Below, piece by piece: positions 16,942 to 24,970 of a stretch of DNA of 48,063 nt (the first letter of the stretch is position 1; each line of letters opens with the position of its first letter). The position numbers and the translations under genes were made by a program. The stretch is from an uncultured Clostridia bacterium (GTDB taxonomy: Bacteria; Bacillota; Clostridia; Peptostreptococcales; Anaerovoracaceae). The notes beneath the pieces are model-generated. The model ran no database searches, had not been told where the DNA came from, and worked only from the letters and a program-made list of their open reading frames with translations. The stretch lies in contig CAKQOE010000019.1 in assembly GCA_934255545.1 (NCBI GenBank), positions 1 through 48,063 on the forward strand, written 5' to 3'.

Positions 16942-19900
16942 TTATTCCTCCGTGCCTTTTTTTCTTCTGAAAAAAGAGAATCGGTGTTTTTTTTCATTAG
17001 TTTCGATCTGGCTTTCAAGCTCTGCCATGCGCTGCTTTATATCAGGATGATCAGGATCGTATTTCATGAGCATGCGGTAGTCGTTCAGTGCTTCTTCCTT
17101 GTTTCCGAGCTTTTCATTAGTCATGCCGCTGAATCTGTACGCAGCTTCAACTGCAGCTGTATTCACCTCGTTCTTTTTCTGTATAACGCGCTTGAAGTCC
17201 TCAGCAGCCTGATAATATTTTTCGAGATTGAACAGCGCTACTCCGCGGTTTACGTAAAGATTCAGAAAGCTGCTGTCAAGTTCAAGACCTTTATCTGCTG
17301 CTTCAACGGCTGCGTTATAATCTCTGAGCGCATTGTTGCACTTTGCTATGTAGCTGTATGCCTGAAGCGCGAAGCGGTCTGTCTTTGCAGCGCGCTCGAA
17401 ATCATTTACTGCCTGGACGTTTTCATTTCTGAGATGATGTATCATGCCGCGAGTCATGTATGCATCGCCTTGATCTTCATCAAGCATGACAGCTTTCTGT
17501 ATATCGCTGAGCGCATCATCAAGGCGCCTGTTATCTACGTAAAATCTTGCTCTGCTTATATATGCCTGGCGGTAGTTCGGATCGAGCGCTATAGCCTTAC
17601 TGTAGTAGTATTCTGCGTCTCGGTGAATATCTTCATCTTCGCTTTTCTGTACTGATACCTGACTTTCTTTATCCGTATCAGGTGTATTTTCCTCAGATCC
17701 GCCGTTTTGTACGCCGTCACCGTCAGCCGCGTCAGATCTCTGTTCATCTGCTTCGGCTGCAGCGCTGCCCTCTACGTCAAGATCCTCTTCAAGCTCATAA
17801 TCAGACAGCAGATCTCCGAGCATCATATATATCTCAGGATCCTGCGGATCAAGCACCATAGCGCATTTTATATCTTCAACTGCTTTTTCATCCTCATCCC
17901 GCATCATGTATATAAGCGCTCTGCGCTTTAGAGACAGATGATCGCCGCTGTTGAGCATTATTGCTCTGGAATAATATGTAAGAGCACTTGCTGTGTCGCC
18001 CATGCTGAAGCATTTATCTGCGACTGCGTAAGCGTACTTGTGGCTTTCCTTGTCTGTTTCTGCAGCGCTCTTAAGCCATTTTACAGCTTCGCGGTCGTCA
18101 CCTCTGTCTGAATTTATGCAGCCCATTATATAATGGACTTCTGCAGATCCGGGGTCTTTTGTCAGCAGCGTTCCCGCATTTATGGATGCTGCGTCAAGCT
18201 TACCGGAAAAATAAAGCGCTTCACACTTTTCTATGTATAAAGCCTCCGGATCGTCTGATGACGCAAGCCCTTTTTCCGCATAAAGCATAGCTCTGAAATA
18301 CTGCTTCTGCGATATGCACGCTCTGACTGCAGCTGTATAAAACTGCGTTTCTGTCGCTCCTGACGATATAGCGCGCTCAAGGTACTCAAGGCCGAGCTTT
18401 ATATCTCCCGGCTTTCCGTACATCTGTACAAGTCCTGCGTATCCGTCAGCTGCAGAAGCCGGCACACCTCTGTTCTGGAGGTGATTTCTGAATTCAAGTA
18501 CTTCCCTGTGCTCGCCAAGACTGTACAGGAGCGCGGCTTTAAGTCCGCATACTTTTGTATTTCCTCTCGGAGCTGATAATTTTACAGCCTCGTCGTATAT
18601 GGCAAGCGCATTTTCATTTTCTCCCTTTGCCTGGTATATAAGGGCAGCAAGCTCATATGCACTCTGCAGCCTGAAATCTTTTTTCAGAGCCTTGTCTATA
18701 GACTGCACAGCCGCGTTAAGCATGCCCTCCTCAGTCTCGCATCTTGCGCGCTGCGACCACATCTGCGCTGTCATTTCGCTTTCATCGGTCTGTCTGAACT
18801 CAGTAAGTGCTTCAGAGTATCTTCCTGTATTGAATAATATCTCCGCAAGCTCTGCCGGAGGTATGCTCTCAAACTTTCTGTTTTCGGCAATGTTAAAATC
18901 TATATCCTCTATAAGGTATCCTGCGCGCTCATGAAGCAGCGAATTTTCACCTATAGACTTGAATATCCTGCGCGCCTCCGGCTCCTTTCTCATAAGATAA
19001 AGCGCCATTGCCTGCTTGAATTTCAGCAGGTCTGAGCGGCTGAACTCCTGCGCTCTTTTAACGAGCTCATAATACGCTTCCGTCAGTCTGCCTCTCTTTA
19101 TAAATCCGTCTGTTTCTTTTACGACTTCAACGGCAGCCGATTCTTCATTGTCGAGGTAATTTCTCTTATTTTCTTTTTTAGCAATATTTTCAGGCTTATA
19201 CTCAACATAGCCCGGCTCAAATACAGCAAGGAGCCTGCTGCGCTCTTCAGCCGCCTCGCGGCTGCCCTGATCGTCTGAGCCATTGCTGCACGCTCTGTCA
19301 TAGTAAAAGAATGCGTCTTCTTTTTTACCCTGCGCTTCAAGGACTCTTCCCTTGAGCAGGCATGCGTCTGACGCTTCATGGCCCAGATCGAGCAGCACGT
19401 CGGCTACGTAGTCAGCCTTCTGTATATCTCCCCTGTTAAGGTATATCATTCCTAAAGGATAATAAGCCTCGTAGCATTTGTAGTTGTCTGATATGGCGCC
19501 CTCAAGGCGTTCAGCTGCTGCATCAGCATCATCCTCTCCGCAGGCGTCCCTCATTACTTCGCGAGCCTTTGATCTGAACGGCATCATATCTCTTACTACA
19601 TCGATCCCGCCTGTGCATCTTACATCTGCAAGCTTTTTCCTGAGGTCAAGCACATCCGGATGTGTCGGGCAGAATCTGCTCAATCCGTTTATGGCTTTTT
19701 CTGCCAGATATATCTGACCCTTTTCGAGATACTGACCTGCTTTCAAGGCAGTTTCCATTATATATTTTATATCTTCATCTGAGCTGTCAGATGATATGTA
19801 AGCGTACCTCAGCGGATCTGTGCCGCTCATCATGTCGAGGATCCTGTTTATGGCTGCATTGCTGTAAACATCTGACAGCATAACCGGTATGTTTCTTATA

Positions 19901-20115
19901 TCGGCCGCATGCCCGACAGCTCTCCATACTTTTGACGGTACGTATTCGTGCGTAAGCATGAAATCGACTACCTGCACAGCAGCCTCGTCAGGAGCTTCGC
20001 TGCAAGCCTCTTTTACCGCCTTTTTCCAAGGCTCAGGGTCTATCCTTGAGCGGAAATCACTGTATATATCTTCGAGTGTTTTTTTTAACTTTTTTAAAAT
20101 TCCATTGTTACCCAT
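16942..20115 (-). CDS. Large tetratricopeptide-repeat protein
   Basis: The 1057-residue protein is almost entirely helix-turn-helix TPR units (for example LAIYDEAVKLSA, ALTYYSRAIMLNSGDHLSL, AEYYYSKAIALDPNYRQAY, AVEAADKGLELDSSFLN). An acidic, low-complexity linker at about 773-828 breaks the array. There is no signal peptide or membrane segment, so it is probably a cytoplasmic scaffold. I do not recognise a specific family. The start ATG follows AAGGAG. It is the first gene of the run TPR-cobK-cobO-rarA-ispH, with 3 bp to cobK. The run links unrelated pathways, so its role cannot be inferred from neighbours. Confidence 0.75.
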   Translation of the reverse strand: MGNNGILKKLKKTLEDIYSDFRSRIDPEPWKKAVKEACSEAPDEAAVQVVDFMLTHEYVPSKVWRAVGHAADIRNIPVMLSDVYSNAAINRILDMMSGTDPLRYAYISSDSSDEDIKYIMETALKAGQYLEKGQIYLAEKAINGLSRFCPTHPDVLDLRKKLADVRCTGGIDVVRDMMPFRSKAREVMRDACGEDDADAAAERLEGAISDNYKCYEAYYPLGMIYLNRGDIQKADYVADVLLDLGHEASDACLLKGRVLEAQGKKEDAFFYYDRACSNGSDDQGSREAAEERSRLLAVFEPGYVEYKPENIAKKENKRNYLDNEESAAVEVVKETDGFIKRGRLTEAYYELVKRAQEFSRSDLLKFKQAMALYLMRKEPEARRIFKSIGENSLLHERAGYLIEDIDFNIAENRKFESIPPAELAEILFNTGRYSEALTEFRQTDESEMTAQMWSQRARCETEEGMLNAAVQSIDKALKKDFRLQSAYELAALIYQAKGENENALAIYDEAVKLSAPRGNTKVCGLKAALLYSLGEHREVLEFRNHLQNRGVPASAADGYAGLVQMYGKPGDIKLGLEYLERAISSGATETQFYTAAVRACISQKQYFRAMLYAEKGLASSDDPEALYIEKCEALYFSGKLDAASINAGTLLTKDPGSAEVHYIMGCINSDRGDDREAVKWLKSAAETDKESHKYAYAVADKCFSMGDTASALTYYSRAIMLNSGDHLSLKRRALIYMMRDEDEKAVEDIKCAMVLDPQDPEIYMMLGDLLSDYELEEDLDVEGSAAAEADEQRSDAADGDGVQNGGSEENTPDTDKESQVSVQKSEDEDIHRDAEYYYSKAIALDPNYRQAYISRARFYVDNRRLDDALSDIQKAVMLDEDQGDAYMTRGMIHHLRNENVQAVNDFERAAKTDRFALQAYSYIAKCNNALRDYNAAVEAADKGLELDSSFLNLYVNRGVALFNLEKYYQAAEDFKRVIQKKNEVNTAAVEAAYRFSGMTNEKLGNKEEALNDYRMLMKYDPDHPDIKQRMAELESQIETNEKKHRFSFFRRKKGTEE

Positions 20116-20148
20116 AGTGGTGTCTCCTTACCCAGTTCTAACCTGTTA

Positions 20149-20157
20149 AGTATAACA
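20149..20157 (-). promoter_or_regulatory. Extended -10 for the TPR-cobK-cobO-rarA run
   Basis: On the minus strand TGTTATACT is an extended -10 (TG-n-TATACT), about 33 bases before the TPR start. No convincing -35 was found. Confidence 0.45.
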
Positions 20158-20169
20158 CAAAAGTTCATT

Positions 20170-20199
20170 GAATTTATATATTAAAATGAGGACATACTA
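20170..20199 (+). promoter_or_regulatory. Sigma-G-like promoter of the gerA-type operon
   Basis: CATACTA at 20193-20199 fits the forespore sigma-G -10 consensus CATnHTA in full. GAATT at 20170-20174, 18 bp upstream, fits the -35 consensus GHATR at four of five positions. Spacing of 17-18 bp is the sigma-G preference. The next gene, the gerKA-like one, starts 66 bp downstream. Confidence 0.55.
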
Positions 20200-20265
20200 C
20201 TATAGGAACATGAATTTTTTAACTGAACAATATCGATCTGTACCAGACAAGCGAGGTTTGAAAAA

Positions 20266-21801
20266 ATGAAAAATAATCTTCCTGTTTCATCTTCACTTGA
20301 AACAAATCTCAAATACATTTCAGATCTCTTTAAAGGAGACAAAACAGTAAAAATCAGGCGTTTTTCATCGCCGTCAGTACCCGGCCTCCGGGCCGGCGTC
20401 ATATTTATAGACGGTCTTTCAAATGACATTATCATAAACCAGAATATAATAGCTCCGCTCGTATGCTTCAGCGGCGCATCCTCATTGCCTTCAGGGGAAG
20501 GCCTCATAAAGGCAGTTTCTGAATATATACTGTTCGGCGATGATATATCGTTTTCTTCTGACCTGGAAGAACTCACGGATGCATTTCTTACAGGCGATGC
20601 TGTCATGTTTGCAGACGGCTGCAGCGAAGGCATCATCATAGCTGCCAAAAACTGGTCACTGCGCTCTGTGGACGAGCCTGACTCAGAACGCGTAATATCA
20701 GGTCCTCACGAAGGTTTTACAGAATCTGTAATTCAAAATCTTTCTCTTATACGCCGCCGCATAACAGATCCCGATCTGCGGTATGAATTTTTCCGGGTCG
20801 GTGCCAGGTCAAAAACTATAGTATGCATGTGTTTTATGGACAGTCTTGCTGACGAAAGCATGCTCTCCGATCTCCGCAGCCGCATAAATTCCATAAACAT
20901 AGACTGTGTATTTGACGCCGAATATATAGAAGAGATCATAAAGGACGGCAGATATTCGCTCTTCCGCACCACAGGCGCTACACAGCGTCCCGACGTTGCT
21001 GCGGCAAAGCTCATGGAAGGGCGCGCAGCCCTCATAATCAACGGGTCGCCCGTTGCTGTCACTGTTCCGTATGTATTTATGGAATATTTTCATTCTCCTG
21101 ATGATTATTACAGCGACGCGTATTACGCAACATTCAACCGCCTGCTGCGCCTTGCAGGTTTTCTGACTACCATAAGCCTTCCTGCTGTCTACCTTGCTCT
21201 CGTAACATTTCATCATGAGATGCTTCCTGTAAAAACATTGCTTTCAGCGGCGCAGTCGCGAGTCGGTATGCCGATGTCTACTTTGTGCGAGATAGTCATC
21301 CTCATACTGATATTTGAGATGATACGCGAGGGGAGCGCAAAGATCCCGTCAAGCATAGGAACTGCGTTTTCAATAGTCGGCGGCATAGTCCTCGGTCAGG
21401 CGTCTGTCGATGCAAACTTTGTCAGCCTGCCGATCGTCATCATAGTCGCATTCACCGGCATAACCGGCATGATAGTGCCGCAGCTCAAGGGCCCGGTTCT
21501 TTTTCTGCGATTCATACTTCTGTTTCTCGCGGATATAATGGGGCTTTTCGGGTTCATGCTCGGCTTGATGTATATATTATTCATGATCTGCTCGCTCGAA
21601 TCATTCAATATACCCTACACTTCGCTTACATCACACGATATCAGACAGGCATTTACCGATACTTTCATACGGCGTCCGTGGCCGGATATGCGCAAACGTC
21701 CTGCGATAGGCAGCAGCGATATAATACGTCAGCGACCTCCTGAAGCATGTAAAAGCACTGAATGCGATGTTAAAGGTTCCGGCAACCGAGGTGATAAATA
21801 A
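20266..21801 (+). CDS. gerKA: Spore germination receptor subunit A (GerA/GerKA family)
   Basis: This is the A subunit of a nutrient germinant receptor in the spore inner membrane. The 511 residues comprise a soluble N-terminal half (to about 280, including LRARSKTIVC-type and YIEEIIKDGRYSLFRT segments) and a membrane half with four to five hydrophobic segments. The latter has the family motifs PAVYLALVTFHHEMLP and GQASVDANFVSLPIVIIVAFTGI. Length is normal. It starts after CGAGG and is directly followed by the C subunit, whose ribosome site lies in its last codons. GerK naming is by family similarity; the germinant is unknown. Confidence 0.9.
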   Translation: MKNNLPVSSSLETNLKYISDLFKGDKTVKIRRFSSPSVPGLRAGVIFIDGLSNDIIINQNIIAPLVCFSGASSLPSGEGLIKAVSEYILFGDDISFSSDLEELTDAFLTGDAVMFADGCSEGIIIAAKNWSLRSVDEPDSERVISGPHEGFTESVIQNLSLIRRRITDPDLRYEFFRVGARSKTIVCMCFMDSLADESMLSDLRSRINSINIDCVFDAEYIEEIIKDGRYSLFRTTGATQRPDVAAAKLMEGRAALIINGSPVAVTVPYVFMEYFHSPDDYYSDAYYATFNRLLRLAGFLTTISLPAVYLALVTFHHEMLPVKTLLSAAQSRVGMPMSTLCEIVILILIFEMIREGSAKIPSSIGTAFSIVGGIVLGQASVDANFVSLPIVIIVAFTGITGMIVPQLKGPVLFLRFILLFLADIMGLFGFMLGLMYILFMICSLESFNIPYTSLTSHDIRQAFTDTFIRRPWPDMRKRPAIGSSDIIRQRPPEACKSTECDVKGSGNRGDK

Positions 21802-22539
21802 ATGATATATGATTTTAAATTTAATACATCAACGATAAATGAATATGATTTTCAAGGCAACGCGCGCCCGGCGCGCGCACAGCGTATGGTATTATTGCTT
21901 CTGACCATATCAGTATTCTTTATGTCGCTGCTCCTTACAGGATGCTCCGGGCGCGAGCTTGACAGTATCGCCATAGTAACATGCATAGAAGTCACTGCCG
22001 TACCGGACAGCCGCGGATCTCAAGAATACCGTATCCAGGCTGAGATAGTCCGTCTGTCTGACACTGAAAGCGAGCCGGGCCAGAATACCGAAGTTATCTC
22101 AGCTTCAGCAAACAGCTTCAGACAATGCATTGAAGATCTGAACGAGGCCGAAGTGCTTCACATATATCTGGGCCACCTGCGCCTTATCATATTTGACAAG
22201 TCATTTCTCGACCGCGCGTCTCGCTCAGAGCTTGAAGATATAGCAGATTTTGCCCTTGAAAACCATGAGATAAGATTCAACACCGTTATCGCCGCATCTG
22301 CAGAGGATTTCGGAAAAGCCGTAAGCGGAGAGAGCGCTTCAACAGGAAACCGCGGTATGGATCTCAGCGAGCGCATACGCGGACTGCATGTGCGTTCTGA
22401 GCTGTGCGACCTTATAAATAACCTTGAGAATGAATCAGATCCCGTCAGTATGCCCGTCATAACCGTATCCGAGATGAACGGCAAAAGCATAACCGTTGTA
22501 AAGTCCGAAGAACGCTACGAACTCGATATCGCAGCATGA
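21802..22539 (+). CDS. Spore germination lipoprotein, short GerC (Ger(x)C) type
   Basis: The 245 residues carry a lipoprotein signal (hydrophobic 29-47, lipobox LLTGC with C48) followed by GRELDSIAIVTCIEV, the start of the GerC fold. Standard Ger(x)C proteins have about 370-400 residues; this one stops where the N-terminal domains end, with no C-terminal domain and no leftover reading frame before the next gene. The start at 21802 uses GAGGTGAT eight bases upstream, giving an unusually long 28-residue stretch before the hydrophobic segment. That stretch contains a GC-rich palindrome at 21861-21877 (residues 21-26). It is either a naturally short subunit or a truncated one. Confidence 0.8.
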   Translation: MIYDFKFNTSTINEYDFQGNARPARAQRMVLLLLTISVFFMSLLLTGCSGRELDSIAIVTCIEVTAVPDSRGSQEYRIQAEIVRLSDTESEPGQNTEVISASANSFRQCIEDLNEAEVLHIYLGHLRLIIFDKSFLDRASRSELEDIADFALENHEIRFNTVIAASAEDFGKAVSGESASTGNRGMDLSERIRGLHVRSELCDLINNLENESDPVSMPVITVSEMNGKSITVVKSEERYELDIAA

Positions 22540-22554
22540 AAGGAATAAAATAAA

Positions 22555-23442
22555 ATGCAGCACAGCAATATTATATTCTCGCGCCCGGAGCCGGGCGTAA
22601 TGAGCGTGTACGAAAAAATATCGATATGCATCATATTCATGTCAGACACGATCATAACGACAGGAAAATATTCCGTTGCGGGCACAGCTGACTGGCTCGT
22701 CCTGCCGGCGGGCGCTTTTATGAGCGTCCCGTTCATCATCGCAGCTTCATTTATCATGCGGCGCTGCCGTAACAGCCTTTTCATAAATATATGCGCCGCG
22801 CTTTTTTCAGCGGCAGCCGTAATGTTAACACTTTATGTTTTTTCTGATTTTGTAAAAACATGTGTGGTCCCTGAAATAAACATGATGCTCATACCCGCAG
22901 GTATACTTATAACAGCGTTCTACTCAGCCTTCCGCACGACTGACACGCTGTGCCGCGCCGTCCACATGATAATGCCGGTCATAATAATATTTTCATTATG
23001 CGCTTTAATAATAGCGTCTACCAGATTTCGCACAGATAATATAACAGACAGCGCTTTTCTGCCGCCGGCGGCAGCTTCAGCCTCTTCGGCCGTATTTGCT
23101 GCTGTGTTTACCGTAAAAGCAATGCTCATTTTATGTATATTTTCTTCAGGGAAAAGCACGCGCAGCGACTGTGCCGCTGTATGCGCCGGAACGCTCATAT
23201 ACGCCGCCGTCATGTCAGCCATGCTTTTTACATCGCTTGGAGTGCTCGGTGCAGGGCTTTACAGGCGCCTTGACTACCCGCTTTATTATCCGCTCGGTCT
23301 TACAGGCATAGGCGACTATTTTGAACGCACTGAAATAATATCTGTTGTAATGTTTATGGTCATTCTGGTGTTTAAGACAGGTATATTCATACGTACGATC
23401 ATCGCTTCATGCAGCCGCGTCAGGAAACAAGTTCATTTATAA
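22555..23442 (+). CDS. Spore germination permease subunit B (GerB family), short
   Basis: The 295-residue protein is strongly hydrophobic with about eight membrane segments, and begins with a short cytoplasmic stretch and an ISICIIFMSD helix like the APC-superfamily GerAB proteins. Typical GerAB has about 365 residues and ten segments. Similarity to the family is weak in single motifs, and the call rests on operon order A-C-B plus topology. Its last 23 bases overlap the 3' end of the convergent DUF6382-like gene, so no terminator separates the two operons. Confidence 0.7.
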   Translation: MQHSNIIFSRPEPGVMSVYEKISICIIFMSDTIITTGKYSVAGTADWLVLPAGAFMSVPFIIAASFIMRRCRNSLFINICAALFSAAAVMLTLYVFSDFVKTCVVPEINMMLIPAGILITAFYSAFRTTDTLCRAVHMIMPVIIIFSLCALIIASTRFRTDNITDSAFLPPAAASASSAVFAAVFTVKAMLILCIFSSGKSTRSDCAAVCAGTLIYAAVMSAMLFTSLGVLGAGLYRRLDYPLYYPLGLTGIGDYFERTEIISVVMFMVILVFKTGIFIRTIIASCSRVRKQVHL

Positions 23443-24214
23443 ACTCGCGTATATGCCTTTTTATCACGCCGCCGGCGCCATACTCCACAGGCGTTTCTCT
23501 GACAGCGAGCCTGCGTTCGCTTTCAACAGAGACCGGTCCTCCATGATCGCGCACCGGAGGCGCTGCTGCCTGTGACGGTGACGGTGCAGAGTGCATATGC
23601 GCATCAGAGTGCTGCGAAGGCTGAAAAACATTGAATGTCCGGCGCATAGCTTCTTCAGTCGCCGATATCATCTCATGCACGTCATTCTCATTTTCGATCA
23701 GCCTCGCGCGATACTCCTCAAGAGCGCTGCGCGTCAGAACGCCCGGCCGGCACAGTTTTTCAGCTCTTTCAGTGAGCATGACAGCTTCCCTTCCGAGTGA
23801 GCTTTCCCTGCTGAATCCCGGCAGGTACATAAGCCTCACGTCTCCGTTCATTTCCGAAAAGAATATATTTTCAGGCCTCAGGCTTATCTCATTTTCCGGG
23901 ATGAGATAATTTCCGCAATTTCTTACAGCCTTCAGTATATTGAGTATCAGTCCGAGAAATCCCTGCATGCTTTCAGTCTCTTTGCCGATATACTCGTCAA
24001 ACCTGTTAAGACCCGCTGTTATATAAAAGACATCCGCATCATTTCCTTCAAATATGCATCTCATCCTGACCAATGAGATGCACATATTTCCAAATATTAC
24101 TCTTTTTTCATATTCTCCCGGCACGAGATTGTCATATGAAATATGTATGACTTTATCGTCCGAAGCTACCTGCTGTATATTTCTGTCATAGAAACTCATA
24201 CTGCTTCCCATCAT
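23420..24214 (-). CDS. DUF6382-like protein of the Tad locus
   Basis: The 264 residues (ATG 24214, nine bases after GGAGG; the overlapping GTG 24220 sits too close) resemble the N-terminal domain found with Tad loci in Clostridia, often attached to an FHA domain. Here there is no FHA domain: after about residue 195 the chain is a Pro/Ser/Ala/His-rich linker and a short basic tail. Key segments are LVPGEYEKRVIFG, FLGLILNILKAVRNC and the ISLRPENIFFSEMNGDVRLMYLP region typical of this fold. It is the last gene of the pilus operon and its role is unknown; in the FHA-bearing versions a link to phospho-signalling is presumed. Confidence 0.6.
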   Translation of the reverse strand: MMGSSMSFYDRNIQQVASDDKVIHISYDNLVPGEYEKRVIFGNMCISLVRMRCIFEGNDADVFYITAGLNRFDEYIGKETESMQGFLGLILNILKAVRNCGNYLIPENEISLRPENIFFSEMNGDVRLMYLPGFSRESSLGREAVMLTERAEKLCRPGVLTRSALEEYRARLIENENDVHEMISATEEAMRRTFNVFQPSQHSDAHMHSAPSPSQAAAPPVRDHGGPVSVESERRLAVRETPVEYGAGGVIKRHIREFINELVS

Positions 24215-24216
24215 AT

Positions 24217-24969
24217 TCACTTACCTCCACACACACTGCACGGGCTGTAATTTTTTATGACTGCATCAGCCCTGTCCATATCTATTACATACTTATCTAC
24301 TGAATCGCATCCGGCATTGTGATACGATCCGCCGTACCTGAAAACATATACCGTGCTCCCTGCGGCCTCTCTCCCGTTTGTGCAGAGCGGGCACGGCTTG
24401 TATTTTTTCTTTACAGACGCGTCAAGTACAGCCTCCACCGCATACGAATTAACATATCTGCATCCTGTTCCATGATATCTGCCGCCCGCCCTCGGAAATA
24501 TGCACACGACATTTCCGTCCTCATCAAGCGCCATCCTGTCAAATCCGAACGGATCCGCCCCCGTTATTTCTTTCCCCTTCCAGTTTCTCGCCATGATCAC
24601 ATTGTCTATGGCTATGCTGTCTCTGAATGCCGCCGGGACTGCTATTTTTGTATCGTACTTAAAACTTACTTTATACAGCGAATCAATGCCATCATAACCG
24701 CCTGCGATGCCTCCCGGCATCCACGAAACATCGAATCTGCTCTTTTCGAGTCCTGCAGCGGCTGCCGCCTGTCCGGCCTCCGGAAATACCGGCGCAGTCG
24801 CCTGCGCGCACGCCTTGCGCACTTCATTTTCAGCAGCGCTGAAAACGATTATATCCGTATGGCATATGCGCACTATGTATACAAGAGTAACTACGGCTAT
24901 TATGTATACAGGCAGCATAACAGCTGCTTCTGTTATTATGCTGCCTCGCTTTTCAGCATATCCTGCCAT
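24217..24969 (-). CDS. TadE-like pseudopilin with two His/Cys modules
   Basis: The first 45 residues are a prepilin-like basic start and hydrophobic helix (GSIITEAAVMLPVYIIAVVTLVYIV), as in TadE pseudopilins. The C-terminal part holds two copies of one module: F-R-x-G-G-x-Y-H-x2-G-C-x2-V then, about 20 residues on, Y-x-PC-x2-C. In the numbering from GTG 24981 the residues are H170, C174, C197, C200 and H221, C225, C248, C251; subtract four for the preferred ATG 24969, which follows GGTGGTGA. Each set could hold one metal ion. The gene starts one base after the DUF5702-like stop. Similar modules occur in other secreted Bacillota proteins, but I do not know their ligand. Confidence 0.7.
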   Translation of the reverse strand: MAGYAEKRGSIITEAAVMLPVYIIAVVTLVYIVRICHTDIIVFSAAENEVRKACAQATAPVFPEAGQAAAAAGLEKSRFDVSWMPGGIAGGYDGIDSLYKVSFKYDTKIAVPAAFRDSIAIDNVIMARNWKGKEITGADPFGFDRMALDEDGNVVCIFPRAGGRYHGTGCRYVNSYAVEAVLDASVKKKYKPCPLCTNGREAAGSTVYVFRYGGSYHNAGCDSVDKYVIDMDRADAVIKNYSPCSVCGGK

Positions 24970-24970
24970 A

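Noticed and set aside
16858..17655. 265-codon plus-strand frame
   Set aside because: It is opposite the TPR gene, whose repeats are clear, so it is a shadow.
20116..20265. Cobalamin riboswitch ahead of the TPR-cobK-cobO run
   Set aside because: The gap is too short and contains no B12-box-like sequence; the corrin genes are third-party members of the run.
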